Source: Maniola hyperantus (Eukaryota; Arthropoda; Insecta; Lepidoptera; Nymphalidae). Taken from it: a stretch of DNA of 64,000 nt. The stretch lies in assembly GCF_902806685.2 (NCBI RefSeq), contig NC_048539.1, positions 9,126,501 to 9,190,500 on the forward strand, in the 5' to 3' direction. The notes under the pieces are model-generated. The model was not told the origin of the DNA and ran no database searches. It saw only the letters and a program-made list of their open reading frames with translations. This document shows, piece after piece, positions 45,271 through 56,620 of the stretch (position 1 is the first letter of the stretch; the number at the start of each line of letters is the position of its first letter). Both the position numbers and the translations under genes were made by a program.

Positions 45271-46618
45271 GCTCTAACAGTAAGAGTCACAAATCACAAT
45301 AGGGGTGGGTACTTCTACAGGTATTTACTCTGAGGATTTTGCTCAAATATGTCCTACTTAATTGTTGAGGACTAAGTACTCACTTGGGCTTTGATTAATT
45401 TTGTATCGGTTTACGTCTTTCACCGATCTCTATATTCCCGAGTTTTGATTTCACTACATTATTATAATTATTATCCAAATCCAATATAAAACTTAAGGTT
45501 CAATGATCAGCAAACGTTTTGTTTGAAACGCTATTTTATTCTGTATTTTTATGTTCTGGAGAGCCACTTGAACATTCAAAAAAATTGTATAGAGAAAAAT
45601 TTTTTCACCAAAGGGCCCAAGAACATTTTTAGTCTTGAGACCATAATTTGTCTCTCTGACTGATAATTTTTATTTAAAATTTTTCCTTAGAGAAGAAGTT
45701 TGATATATAAGAAGTGTGATTTTTTTAAATCAAAAAGCAACAATCAGCCTACCATAATACATCTAAAGATCGATCTATAGCCCCTAAGTCCTAAATCGTA
45801 AAAGCTATTCATAGGTCTTTATACAATTGATAGGTGCGAGTATATAAAATAGGTTTTTTACATAGGATTATGTAACAATAGTACAAAATATTAAATAACA
45901 GAACAAACATATGAAGCAAGTGGCGGTGTTTTATTGGGTTCATCTAGGGGCACTGACGTATATCATCGCTTTTATGTCAGCTCCAAAAAAGATAGATGTA
46001 AGAGTGTCAAGCTAGAAGTGGGAGCCGGTGCGCGAGGTCATTTCAATTGAAATCAATTAAAGCAATTGCCTTCAATTGAGCGGGCGGCAGATTCAGCGTC
46101 GTTGCGTCCACAGAGAGATTTTATGTGAAGCACCTACGCTCGCTGTCACATGACTCACAGCGTGTTTCAGTTTTTTTCCTGTCTTTGTCATGCTTTTACA
46201 TAGGTATATAAGTAGGTATTGTACCTACATGATTGGGCAATATCTCTTATCAATGTCGAATCAAATGATTGCGTAGGTATCATGTAGCAACCAGTTGAAA
46301 GGATAACGAGTAGGTAAGTATCTACTTATTTGAACATTCTTTGCAACACAATCGTGAAGCTCTACCGTATAGACGTCTGTAAACACAATGTTTATGACAT
46401 AGATATCCATTGAAGAAGGAATTAAGTTTGTACAATCTAAGGGCATATTATGTACGGAAATATTAAGTTGCTGGTGTATTAAAACTTTGTGATCACTACT
46501 ATAGGTAGGTACTTCTAATATAGCATGGTCAGATTATTGATTATATCACCAAAACTGTGTGCTGCAACACCACGCGTAAAGTATTCCTAGGAGCCTAATT
46601 ACTATCACTACTTCAGCA
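45271..46618. other. Non-coding spacer
   Basis: AT-rich, no supportable ORF or named repeat. 46050-46090 has stacked CAATTGAA motifs (TTTCAATTGAAATCAATTAA ... TTCAATTGAG). Confidence 0.4.
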
Positions 46619-47216
46619 TACTTCATCGTGATCAACCTATCACCGGCTCACGACTGAGCACTGTAGGGCGATTGTCTAAAACCTGCATCAATCATTATTA
46701 CAATCTCAATTGTTCTGATTGGCTGAATTTGTGCGAGTCCACTTAGTCCTTTGCCCTACCGCGGTTGTTTGACAGCTACAATGTCACGATCGCAATCATC
46801 TCTGATTGGTTAATGCTCGCTCACTATTGGCCACAATGCATTGCTGCATCAAGAATCGCACAAATTCAGCTAATTAGAACAATTGAGATTGTAATAATGA
46901 TTGATGCAGGTTTTAGACTATCGCCCTACAGGTCTCCTCTCAGAATAAGAAGGCACAGAATTTTGACTTTAGGACATAAACCACCACGATGTCTAAGTGC
47001 GGATTGGCAGCCGTCACACACTTTTGAGAACATTACGAAGAATTCAGGCATGTAGGCTTTCTCGTGATGGTTTCCTTCACCATTAAAACATTGCGTGATT
47101 AATTGCTTAAAATACAAATCATTCTGAAAAGATAGAGGCGCGTGTTTAGGTTTGAATCCCCGTCTTCCTAATTAGTCGAAGCGGACGTCTTAACCACTAC
47201 GCTATCACGGCTTATT
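46619..47216 (-). mobile_element. tRNA-derived SINE split by a MITE
   Basis: SINE sequence from 46619 (TCGTGATCAACCTATCACCG ... GACTGAGCAC) stops at 46661 and resumes at 46931 (GGTCTCCTCTCAGAATAAGA). It runs to a degenerate head (GGTTTGAATCCCCGTC, CTTAACCACTACGCTATCAC) at 47150-47215. The 269 bp between is the family E MITE. Confidence 0.85.
46662..46930. mobile_element. MITE family E, full-length, ~75-bp terminal inverted repeats
   Basis: Left arm: TGTAGGGCGATTGTCTAAAA, then CCTGCATCAATCATTATTAC and AATCTCAATTGTTCTGATTG. The right arm repeats this in complement with about three mismatches. The unique centre has GCCCTACCGCGGTTGTTTGA and CAATGTCACGATCGCAATC. It is inserted in a SINE, so its ends are defined by the interrupted host sequence. 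Confidence 0.9.
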
Positions 47217-47554
47217 CAGGCTCGGATTTTTACTAGGCTATCACGGCTTTTTTCTACTATAGTTATTATAAAACGAGTTTCCTCCGTCGAGTGTGTCTGT
47301 CTTTTCGCGCTAATCTCACGTACCGCTTTTAGATTTCAAACGATTTTCACCAATAGACAGACTGATTCAGGTTTCAGAAGGTAACATGTATACAGTAATT
47401 TGTAAAGCCAAACTATGATGAGAATTAATATCGAAAATGTCGGCAAAAATCTCTGCATACCTGTGGCATACAGTACTACTACGTTTCATGTAATAAGTAT
47501 AATATTATGCCAATTTCATGTAGGTATGCCATTTATTCAGATAGGTACGTGTTA

Positions 47555-47800
47555 GCCCTTAACTGCAATCTCACCTGGTGGTAAGTGATGATGCAGTCTA
47601 TGGTGGAAGCGGGCTAACCTGAAAGCGCTATAGCAGTTTTTTATTAAACCCATACCCCTTTGTTTTCTATGCGGCATCGTGCCGGAACTGGAAAAATTAA
47701 GAAATTAGGTATAAAATTCCAATTTTTTCCTGCTAGGAATCGAACCCGGAACCTCCCACTAATAATACAGCACTCACCACTGTGCCAAGGAGGTCATCAA
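47555..47800 (-). mobile_element. Second tRNA-derived SINE type
   Basis: The minus-strand head TGACCTCCTTGGCACAGTGG with GGAGGTTCCGGGTTCGATTC has A- and B-box-like motifs. The body continues AACTGCTATAGCGCTTTCAG and ends GACTGCATCATCACTTACCA, then CCAGGTGAGATTGCAGTT. Fragments occur at 40226, 40860-41060 and 20975-21000. Confidence 0.7.
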
Positions 47801-49450
47801 ATACCTGAACGTAACATGTAGTTAAAAGTCATTGACTATCTACTCGAAATAGGTGAAAGGTTTTGAGGTTTTATTGGATATTGTAAGGGGTAATCGCTGG
47901 AATTAATGATTCGATTTTGAAAATTCTTTCACTTATAGCTTATAGACACCTACTTACCTAACATTATCCCCGAGAGCTAGGTAGGTATAGGCTGTAAATT
48001 ACCTATATCACGCGGACGAATTTGCACAAAAAAGTTAATAACTAAATAAATCAATAACCAAAGAAATCTATTTTATAGCGAATCGATTTAAAATTATGAG
48101 AGTTTTAAACGTTTAGATTATTACGTTCTAGATAGAACAATTAACATGCCAAGTTGCATTTAGTTCCGTTCAGTAGTTTCAGCGTTATGCTTACACAGAC
48201 CGAAGATAGACAAAATAAAACAAAATACATTTTTAGGCTCTATATAAATAAATAATTAATCCTAACTCTGCAATGCCTCAAATGGGTAGATAAATATCCT
48301 TCTGACCACTAATAACTATATACCTATTTGATAGCTAGCGGAAATTAAATCACACCGTGCCCAGGTATGTATCTATAATAATATGTTTTTCCTTAGCGGA
48401 CAAATCACAAGTAGAGCTTTTACGCTGGTAGGTGTTACAGTTTAATTGCTAGTTCGCAGTCAGAACGTCGTATGTGCGTATATAGCGCGTCGATTAGGAG
48501 TTTTTTCGAAAGTTACTTGAACTAGATTGTAGCAATGATTACTTAGTGCCTACAGTTAATCTTTTCAGCCTTCGTTTCAGCTGGAAAATTTAAGGAAATT
48601 AAATAACTCATACTACTTACGGTTCAGACGAATACAGTCGGAGTACTTCACTTAGTTTCACAAACAGAGAATATTTAAGCTATCCACTTTATGTATGAAT
48701 TGACATAAAATCACTACACTGCAACCTCTATAGTTCTACACAATCTTTTCACCATAAACCACCATTATTCGCATCTATTTTGCACATTGGTTCGGGTAAA
48801 ATCCAATAGTAAACACTAGTATGCAATGTTGTCGTCGGGTAGGTATGCTAACCAGGTGTAAATCCTCTTGACCTACATGTTCGTAGCCGCAACGAGTGCA
48901 AATGCGTCTAAAAGTGCATCAGCGAATGCAATTCGTGCTGCCTGAAAGTCACCAATGAGCCCAATGAAGGAGAGATCCCACTGCCGAGTGCCAGCACCAA
49001 CCTAAATAGACTCTGATCATCTAAATTGACTTCAATTAAATAACAACCGAAATTGTTGAAATGCGCCATTACTCCCTCAACGCTAATCTAAGTGCCAATA
49101 GTCAGGGCGAATGTTTTATTAATAATCCCCAGCAATAACCACTAATTAATAATTAAGTGATCGTAGACTTGATCGGCAGCATCAGTTGGCGTACACCGCC
49201 GACACCGCGTGATCTCTCCGCTCTTAAACTTCAATATTTTATGTTAAAAAAATTGAAGTAAGTCGTTTTCGTTTTCTAAATTAGAAGTAGTTACAGTACA
49301 TGTAGAGCAGGTATAAGATTTTGGTTACACTATTTGTGGTGATTTTACTGGGTAAATATTTTCGGACATGCATTCTCATTTCCCACGGCTATAAATCATG
49401 AAATGGACATATGAGTGGTATTGATACGGATTTACAATAAAGTACTATGA
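47801..49450. other. Spacer upstream of the homeobox gene
   Basis: No ORF is supported. 48000-48240 is a degenerate TE piece (TCACGCGGACGAATTTGCAC, AGTTCCGTTCAGTAGTTTCA). 48240-49450 looks largely unique. Regulatory DNA for the downstream repo gene is expected in a region like this, but I cannot mark sites with confidence. Confidence 0.45.
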
Positions 49451-49519
49451 ACTTTCAAAATAATGATGTGGGCGTTCGCACCCCACAATGCCATGAAAAC
49501 AAACATCTCGGGTGAGTTT

Positions 49520-49690
49520 GTGGGAATCCCGCATGGTGCAGCGTGTGCCCGCGAGTCGTGCGCGGCGGCACCCGCAGCCAGGCGCGAGGGCGCGCGCCAG
49601 GCCTCCGCCGGGGGAGTGGCGGCCGAGCGACGCTATTGGCTCCGTCTCCTCGTTACGCTATCGTCCTATGCGCCCGCCTCGTCCGATCTA
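49520..49690 (+). promoter_or_regulatory. GC-rich block upstream of repo with near-consensus Gcm sites
   Basis: A sudden GC-rich stretch in AT-rich DNA. It contains TCCCGCAT (complement ATGCGGGA, near 49528) and ACCCGCAG (complement CTGCGGGT, near 49569). Each matches seven of eight bases of the glial-cells-missing consensus AT(G/A)CGGG(T/C). In Drosophila, repo is a direct Gcm target with several such sites upstream. The sites are seen; their function is inferred. Confidence 0.35.
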
Positions 49691-49808
49691 ATATCTCACT
49701 TCTGTACATATACTATGAAATAAAATAGCATTCTCACCGACACGCTCGCAGAGCTCGGTCAGAACAGTCATTGGTTCTAACTCTCCTTCGAGCGTCGTAT
49801 TATGGTAA

Positions 49809-49847
49809 TATAAATTGACCAACCGTAGAGCAAATTCGGTTAGTTCG
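49809..49847 (+). promoter_or_regulatory. repo: Candidate core promoter of repo (TATA and initiator)
   Basis: TATAAAT at 49809-49815 is followed, with ~33-bp TATA-to-start spacing, by GGTTAGTTCG (start A about 49842), close to the arthropod initiator TCAKTY. It would give a 5' UTR of ~240 nt before the chosen ATG. No convincing downstream promoter element was seen. Confidence 0.4.
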
Positions 49848-50084
49848 TTAAAGTTGATTAAAGCCATTTAACCGGGACGGAGACGACGAAACGTACGGCG
49901 CGACGTCGATCCCGCGGCCTAGGCTAAACGAGCTTCAATTGTTTAATATCGGAGCCGATAATTCGATCGCGAGTCGGGCTCGCGCAGCCCGAGGGCCGAA
50001 GGAGCGGCAGGTAGCGGCGCAACGGAGCCGAGCGAGGTGGGCGCGGAGGTAGCGGGTGCGCACCCGCCCGCCGCCGACGGCTTC

Positions 50085-53000
50085 ATGTACGTGTGCGGGG
50101 ACGCCGGCGCCGGCCCGCGCTACGAGTGCGCTTTCGAGGGCGGCGGCATGGAGCAGCCGACTTTCGAGGAGCACATGTTCGGCGAGTTCAGCAAGGAGCG
50201 GCAGGTGCAGGTGGTGGTGGGCGCGGGCGGCGAGCTGCAATACCGCGACGAGCTGCCCGTGTTCGCGTCGGCGCAGCACCCCGACAAGCGCAAGGACGAG
50301 CCGCTGCTGCTGCAGGCCGCGGACGCGCCGCATCCACCGCAACACCCGCCGCCGACCCCCACCACCACCACCACCACGTCCAAGAAGAGTGACAAGAAGA
50401 AAGGCGACAACAACGGGATCAAGAAAAAGAAAACGAGGTCAGTTGAACTTTGCTTGACTTGATAACAAAACACTATTTTTCTTACAAAAAATTATAACTC
50501 TACAAGTCTTCACTAGGTCACCGTGCACCGTATTAGCACAAAGTTCCATTTGTTATTTAACTTCTACAGGCCGAGATGGAGGCTTCACTACAAAATAGAT
50601 AACTAACGATGAAAGATCTTTGGAATAACTAGGTACAAGCAAAAGATCCCAACCCGCTGCAGCACTAAATATTTAACTTAATTCACATATTATATAGTCG
50701 TATCTATTTTAGTTCATTTAGTTCAAATTAATTATGTCATTTGAGCTAGGTCCCTAAATTACTATTTATTAAAATTCGATACCTTACGTCTACGCATTGT
50801 CTACGCAACAAGTCCTATGTCGCTACGAAGATGTAGACGGTTATGACTTTCTGGGCGTAGCACAAATTGCTACGTCAAGAAAGTTGTAGCACAATGCTTT
50901 ACCGTAGACTTGAAAAGATACGAATAATAATGATGGCTATGTTATTCGTAGGCTCGGGGTATCAAAAATTCCCATTACTTACTTAAAAAGTACTTAGTTT
51001 AAAGTTTTTGAAGCTGTAACTTTAATTAAAATTTAAGTTTGTCAATAATAATAATCCTAATCCGAATAATATTATAAATGTGAAACTGATGTTTGGATGT
51101 TTGTTACTCAATCACGCAAAAACTACTGGACGGATTTGGCTGAAATTTGGAATAAGATAGATTATACCCTGGATGTGTGTGATATGTGTTAACATAGGTT
51201 ACTTCTTATCTTAATTATTAATTCAATATCACTTGCTTTAACGGTGAAGGAAAACATCGTGAGGAAACCTGCATGCCTGAGAGTTCTCCATAATGTTCTA
51301 AAAGGTGTGTGAAGTCTACCAATCCGCACATGGCCAGCGTGGTGGAATATGTGAGCTGGCGATGGGTTGCTCATGATAATGACTTCTTATCCCGCTTGAT
51401 TTCGAAAAACATAAATCCACGCGGACGAAGTCGCGGGCATCAGCTAGTAATTTCATAAAGCTAGGTAAATAACCTTTTTTGGTTCTTAGGTCCCTATTCA
51501 GGTGTAGGTACTTTAAATGGTGTTCTGCATCTATCACAAATTGAACATCGGATAATAATGCATGGCTCTCCCCATTGCATAACTAATGCGATGATTTTTA
51601 AAACGCGATAAGCGGCATATGGCCCTACATTCCATCACTATTCGTCCACTCACAGTACAAGCAAAATATGAATATACTAACTAGCTGATGCCCGCAACTT
51701 CGTCCGCGTGGAATTAGGTTTTTTTAAAAATCCCATGGGAACTCTTTGATTTTTTAGGATAAAAAGTAGTCTATGTCACTCTCCAGGTCTTTATCTATAC
51801 CCATGCAAAAAACCACGTCAATCTGTTACAACTTGCACCGTTGTGACGTGATTGAAGGACAAACCACCAAACAAACACACTTTTGCATTTATAATAAGGG
51901 TACTGATATAATATATATACACAGCTCCGCTCCGCTCGTTTCTTCTCCGCACCAGTGGACAAGCAGCAAAAGAGGGTAAAATAGGGGTTGAAAGATTAAA
52001 GTAAAGCTGTATGAAGTACAAGAACAAGAAGTAATTATTCGACGTAGTCTCTTTTCTTTTCAACATGGCTCAACCACAGATACAGTGTTATAGTTTGCGT
52101 GCAGGACACGGCCTACTGTTTCTACTGGAAAAATATTATACCTCTAACACAGTAGGTACAGTTTCAAAGTACACAATGCTACATTATATTATAGGCTAAG
52201 TAAAATTAGCAATTCGTTTACTGGCAAATATGTACGTTTCAATAATATTCTCCCAGAAGACATTGTAAGTATCTCTCAACAAGTTCAAAATGACAAGAAA
52301 GCTTGGGAATGAGTTTCTTAACAACTCTAATAGTTCTAATTAGTTTAAGTGGTTTTGTGAAGTAATGATGATAAGAATACCCGGCTGAGTTTGTTGTGGG
52401 CTCTTCCCAAACCTGGGCACGTATCCCGTAGCTTTAGTTTTAAGTTTACGTAGGTAATTAATTTTATCTTTATATATAAAATTCAAAGTCCCGAATTTCA
52501 TTGTAAAGAGTAGGTGTCCATTAAGAAACGATTTTTCGATATTCTATCCCTAAGTGGGGTAAATAGGGTATGTAAGTTTGTATGAAAGTCCGTAATTTTT
52601 CAAGTTATTTCCATAAAAAATTATATTTGGGTTTTCGGTTACAAAAGAAAAAATACAGAGGTACCTATTTCAGGGTTTTTGAAAGCTCTACCCCCACGCC
52701 ATTTTTCTAAATTCCACCCGAGCGAAACCGGGGCGGGTGGGCTAGTTATTTTACAAAAATCCTACAACTGACAATCAAAAAGTGTACAATGTTACGTAAT
52801 TTGAATAAATTATTTGACTTTGATTAAGTACATGACGTGTAAGAACGTGTAAAAATATCGGGCTGCAGCCAGGTCACCTTATGTTATGTTATATTTCATA
52901 AAAATCTTGATGTAAATAACATTAGAAATAATATTTCGTTTAATGTTTTCAAATGAATGCATAGGTAATTCTTGCACGGAATTGCCCCCTTCAATTTTAT

Positions 53001-55405
53001 ACTTTGGCACCCCGTCTTTTTAAAATAACTGTTATCAAAAATATTATCACCCTTCCTTGACTGTAGATGTATGACTGTATACATGTTAGATGGTAGATGC
53101 TGTAACAAAACACTTAGATGCAGGCGCCTTGGCCATTCAGCTCGAAATGCGTCATAGCGCTTAATTACCCGTATAACCACAGGGAGTCAATTGCCTTATC
53201 TTACATCAAGATATTATAGCCGGTAGGATCTTGTTTCTTCTGTGGAAGTCGAGTCTGTATGTCTATTTCTAATTTGTAACAGTGATGTTAGAACTTTAAA
53301 ACTACATATTTCTACAGAAATCTGGAAAAAACACATACCTATTTGTTTCTAGAATGGGTCTACAAAACATCGAGTTTTATTAGTTAAATATTCAAATGAA
53401 AACCAAACGATAGTACGCAACAGGTCGAGATGGTAAGCGGGGTGGGGATGCCCCGCAATCCCCCCTCGCTAACCCGGTTCGGGATACCGCGGGTGACGTG
53501 TGGGACCCCGCCTCACATTCTGATTGCCATCTCGACCTGTCGCGTACATAGAGAGCACGCTTATTGAATTGACGTTTCATTAGTAATTCGGCCGTAAGTA
53601 TTTCTATCTGCAAATTACCTAAACTAGGTATATTCACGCTAGATTTCATGAAGATCAACAATCATATTATTGACATACCTACTTAGATGTATCAAAATTT
53701 TGAAATATGGTAATTAATAATATACCACCACTATAAAATGCAAGTGCCACCAATTGGGAAGCAATTAGAGGTGGTCACGCGCGACGGGGGTGAATTTAGT
53801 TTCACGCTCAATCAATTTCTGCGCGTGCGCTGCGCCCGCAGCCATATTGCACGCGTCAGATGGTGGATGCACCGTATGATGATAAGAATTTATTTATTCC
53901 TGAATTTGTAATTATAACATCGGCAATAGTAGCTGTTCAAATAACATAAATGTACTCTCTAAAAATAAATAAAAATTCAGGGTGCGTTAGTCAGACTAAT
54001 ACCAGAGATAGGCTGCACTATTTTTCTTATTGAAATTTTTTAAACATTTTTGTCACCTACTTATAATGGGTGACTCAACATCGACTTTTAAGTTATATTT
54101 TTTATACCTACTCTTGCAATAGTTAATATTTATTTTTGTCCACAGAACAACATTCACAGCTTATCAGCTGGAGGAGCTTGAACGAGCGTTTGAGCGCGCC
54201 CCATATCCCGACGTCTTTGCCAGAGAAGAACTAGCTCTGAAGTTAAATCTCTCTGAATCACGAGTACAGGTAGGTATCCACCCAATACCTATCTAAGAAA
54301 GATATTCGTCTCCTTTATATTTCACTACTTTTGCCCGCGGCACATATTATGTTGGTAATTTATGCCCTTTATACTTCTAAATAAAGTAGCTTGCTTAGCT
54401 GATGGTGAAAAAATTATTAAAATCGGTTCAGTTGTTTCAGAGTTATCGATTACAAACAAACAATTCTTTCTTCTTTATAATAATTACTAACTGATGCCCG
54501 CGACTTCGTATGCGTGGATTTAGGTTTTTAAAATCCCGTGGAAACTCTGATTTCACTCACTCTCTGTCACTCTCCAGGACTTTAACTATACCCATGCAAA
54601 AAATCACGTTAATCGGTTGCTCCGTTGCGACGTGATTGAAGGACAAACCGACAAACAAACACACTTTCGCATTTATAATATGGGTACTGATTAGTACCTT
54701 CCTAGATAAACCTGAACTAAATCACTAAACATCTATTGCTGGCTTTTTTCACAGGTGTGGTTCCAAAATAGAAGAGCGAAATGGCGCAAACGAGAGCCAC
54801 CCCGCAAGACTGGCTACATCGGATCCAGTTCACCAAGTTCGACCACACTAAGCGGCGGCTTCTCCGGCATCGCAGGCAACTTACCTACTTTCCCTCAAAA
54901 CGGTTTGCCAGCCCCGGCGGATTCCTGGTCCTATCAACACTCATACGAGCTTTCTTCACATCATCTTCTGTCTTCGGGTAGCAGCGGATACCCTGGGTTC
55001 AATACTCAACCGGCCTATTCTTACACGACAGTGCTCAATGGACACGATGGTCAAATGTTCGCTCCACGGCACTCTTACGAATACGGCGAAGGCAGTCCAC
55101 CTCCACTGGGAGTAAGAGATTATCCTATGATAGCAGCTCACTCGCCTCAGATGGAGTCACACGGGCACGATGAAAAACTAGATTATCGTACCCACGACCA
55201 CGAGGATAAATATTCAGCGTGTGCGTTACAAGAGGAGCCTCCGCGGTATGCGCAGCCGCCTGAGGATTATGATAAATGTGGAATGGTCTCGCACGACAAA
55301 CACTACGAAATCGACCGCCATTCTGACCTGTCCCAGCCTGTTGTGATCAAAATGGAGCCCAGTCCCGGTCAGCCGTACACGTCACTGCCCCCTTTTTTGA
55401 ATTGA
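50085..55405 (+). CDS. repo: Paired-like homeodomain protein, probably Repo (reversed polarity)
   Basis: Three exons: 50085-50437, 54146-54269 and 54755-55405, phase-consistent, 375 residues. The homeodomain is split after the first base pair of its Arg5 codon (KKKKTR/TTFTAY) and between positions 46 and 47 (SRVQ/VWFQNRR), the usual paired-like intron site. Key parts: TAYQLEELERAFERAPYPDV, REELALKLNLSESRVQ, WFQNRRAKWRK with Gln50, then REPPRKTGYI, which I associate with Repo orthologues. Repo is the nuclear glial-fate activator in insects. Exon 1 is GC-rich, with acidic/hydrophobic N-terminal sequence, a Pro/Thr run (PTPTTTTTTSKK) and a Lys-rich nuclear localisation patch. The C-terminus is Ser/Pro/Tyr/His-rich with a SUMO-type VIKMEP. 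ATG 50085 is the first in-frame ATG after the stop at 49959. The protein is shorter than fly Repo (~600). Intron 1 (3.7 kb) holds Helitron, SINE and MITE copies. Confidence 0.88.
51061..51447 (+). mobile_element. Lep1-like Helitron containing a truncated SINE
   Basis: TCCGAATAATATTATAAATG at the start and GCGGACGAAGTCGCGGGCAT, then CAGCTAG, at the end. The inner part is split by SINE sequence at 51211-51381, which carries a clear target duplication (see next entry). Intron 1 of repo. Confidence 0.82.
51211..51381 (+). mobile_element. 5'-truncated SINE with 10-bp target-site duplication
   Basis: The 3' half of the tRNA-derived SINE (TTTAACGGTGAAGGAAAACA ... CGATGGGTTGCTCATGATAA). ACTTCTTATC stands on both sides (51201-51210 and 51382-51391), showing target-primed insertion into the Helitron. 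Confidence 0.9.
51681..51907 (-). mobile_element. Lep1-like Helitron copy
   Basis: CTAGCTGATGCCCGCAACTT at the CTAG end, TTTTAGGATAAAAAGTAGTC inside, and TTTGCATTTATAATAAGGGT at the TC end. Related degenerate copies: 54488-54691 (intron 2 of repo) and 63299-63500. Confidence 0.75.
52300..52750. repeat. LINE 3' tail and Helitron-like fragment
   Basis: 52380-52450 (GGCTGAGTTTGTTGTGGGCT, TTCCCAAACCTGGGCACG) looks like a LINE 3' UTR. 52465-52745 ends GGGCGGGTGGGCTAG and contains TATATATAAAATTCAAAGTC, a diverged member of the 39020-39603 Helitron-like family. Intron 1 of repo. Confidence 0.5.
52751..53408. other. Repo intron 1, no recognised feature
   Basis: AT-rich sequence with no repeat or exon that I can name. 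It could hold intronic regulatory DNA. Confidence 0.4.
53409..53550. mobile_element. Hairpin MITE family A, copy 4
   Basis: ATAGTACGCAACAGGTCGAG at the left; GATTGCCATCTCGACCTGTC and GCGTACATA at the right, with a GC-rich core (CCCCGCAATCCCCCCTCGC, GCGGGTGACGTG). Intron 1 of repo. Confidence 0.85.
54488..54691 (-). mobile_element. Lep1-like Helitron copy in repo intron 2
   Basis: CTGATGCCCGCGACTTCGTA, then AATCCCGTGGAAACTCTGAT, GTTGCGACGTGATTGAAGGA and TTTATAATATGGGTACTGAT. The CTAG end is altered to CTGA. Confidence 0.7.
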
Positions 55406-55460
55406 AATACTCCTTTTCGAAATTATCCTAATGGTCAGATCAATTTCGAAAAGGAGTATT
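55406..55460 (+). repeat. Perfect 19-bp hairpin directly after the repo stop
   Basis: AATACTCCTTTTCGAAATT (55406-55424) is the exact reverse complement of AATTTCGAAAAGGAGTATT (55442-55460), with a 17-nt loop. It begins at the first base after the TGA of repo, so it would fold in the 3' UTR. Function unknown. Confidence 0.92.
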
Positions 55461-55524
55461 GTAGTAATAAGTGCGTAATTATAATGATTTTTTTACTTAG
55501 GTTATAAGGTATGGAGAAAGTATG

Positions 55525-55656
55525 TATAGTCGGCGACAGGTTGACATGGCAATCGGGGTAAGAGGCGGAGGGACGCCCTGCACACCCGCACCGGGTTAGC
55601 GCGGGTGTGCGGGACGTTACCTCCCCAATTGCCATCTCGACCTGTTGCGTACTATA
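55525..55656. mobile_element. Hairpin MITE family A, copy 5
   Basis: TATAGTCGGCGACAGGTTGA at the left; TTGCCATCTCGACCTGTTGC and GTACTATA at the right. It lies ~120 bp past the repo stop, so it may be transcribed as part of the 3' UTR. An AATAAA follows at 55672. Confidence 0.85.
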
Positions 55657-56470
55657 TGTAGGTATGCTAGAAATAAACTTAATTTTAGGACTTAACACGA
55701 TTATTATCATCAACGTATAGTTGAATAGTATAAATACTTATACATATAAAATAGTAGTTTTTTACTCGTGCATTCCTCGTGCCTTACTGTATTATAGAAT
55801 TTAGCGTGTAAGTAAATATTATAATGTGTTGCCTTTACAATCCGGCAATATTTTCTGCCGGAAACTGTAAAGTAGCTACCTATATTTCAAATAATGTTAA
55901 TGTAAATACAATTAGGTATGTATAGCATAATTAAGTATACTTATGCTTTGATTCCCAGCATAAAATGTTTTTACTGTAAAACTGGGGATGATGACTAGTT
56001 ACCTACGTCAAAAATAAATTAGTTTTAGTAGGTAATTATTAAATAAGAGGGTCTTCCAGAATTCAAAAATTCCCCATTCGCTGCTAGTTTTTTTTTTTAA
56101 ATTATCGATTTAACTGTCATATCTGTGTATTTCATACAAGCTTCCTTACTAAGCTAGCGTTTTGATGTTTGAAAGAAACATTACAAAGAAACATTGGTAA
56201 TTGCTTGATAATCAGAGGCATATTAGAATTTTGAAAAAAAAAAAGAATTTTCAGTATACCTCCTGATCATGGTTTATCTTCTCCTTGAATAAGCATTTTA
56301 ACATCATTATTAAGTTTCTTAGACAATTTTTTAAAAAATAATACCGTTTAAGAAATAATTTTCGCAACTAGCATGCTACGGAATCTTTTGCGTGCGAGTC
56401 TTCTGACACGCACTTGACTACGTAGTTTTTAAGACTTTTCCAGCTCGAAGGACGCAGTCGTAACTACTTA
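55657..56470. other. Flank downstream of repo
   Basis: AT-rich; AATAAA at 55672-55677 is a possible repo poly(A) signal. No gene or clear repeat otherwise. Confidence 0.4.
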
Positions 56471-56620
56471 AAGTACGCGACAGGTTGAGATGGCAATCGG
56501 GAAGGGAACGCCCCGCACAGCCCCCGCGCTAACCCGGTGCGGTCGAGCGCGGGTGACACGCTGGTGTGCGGGGCGTTCCCGCCTCATATCCCGATTGTCA
56601 TCTCGACCGTTCGCGGACTA
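56471..56620. mobile_element. Hairpin MITE family A, copy 6
   Basis: AGTACGCGACAGGTTGAGAT at the left; CCGATTGTCATCTCGACCGT and TCGCGGACTA at the right. The core has ACGCCCCGCACAGCCCCCGC and its inverted partner GTGTGCGGGGCGTTCC. Confidence 0.85.

Noticed and set aside
50037..50473. Several overlapping GC-rich open frames on both strands across the repo first exon
   Set aside because: GC-rich DNA lacks stops in all frames. Only the frame that splices into the homeodomain has domain support; the Arg-rich, Ala-rich and antisense frames are shadows.
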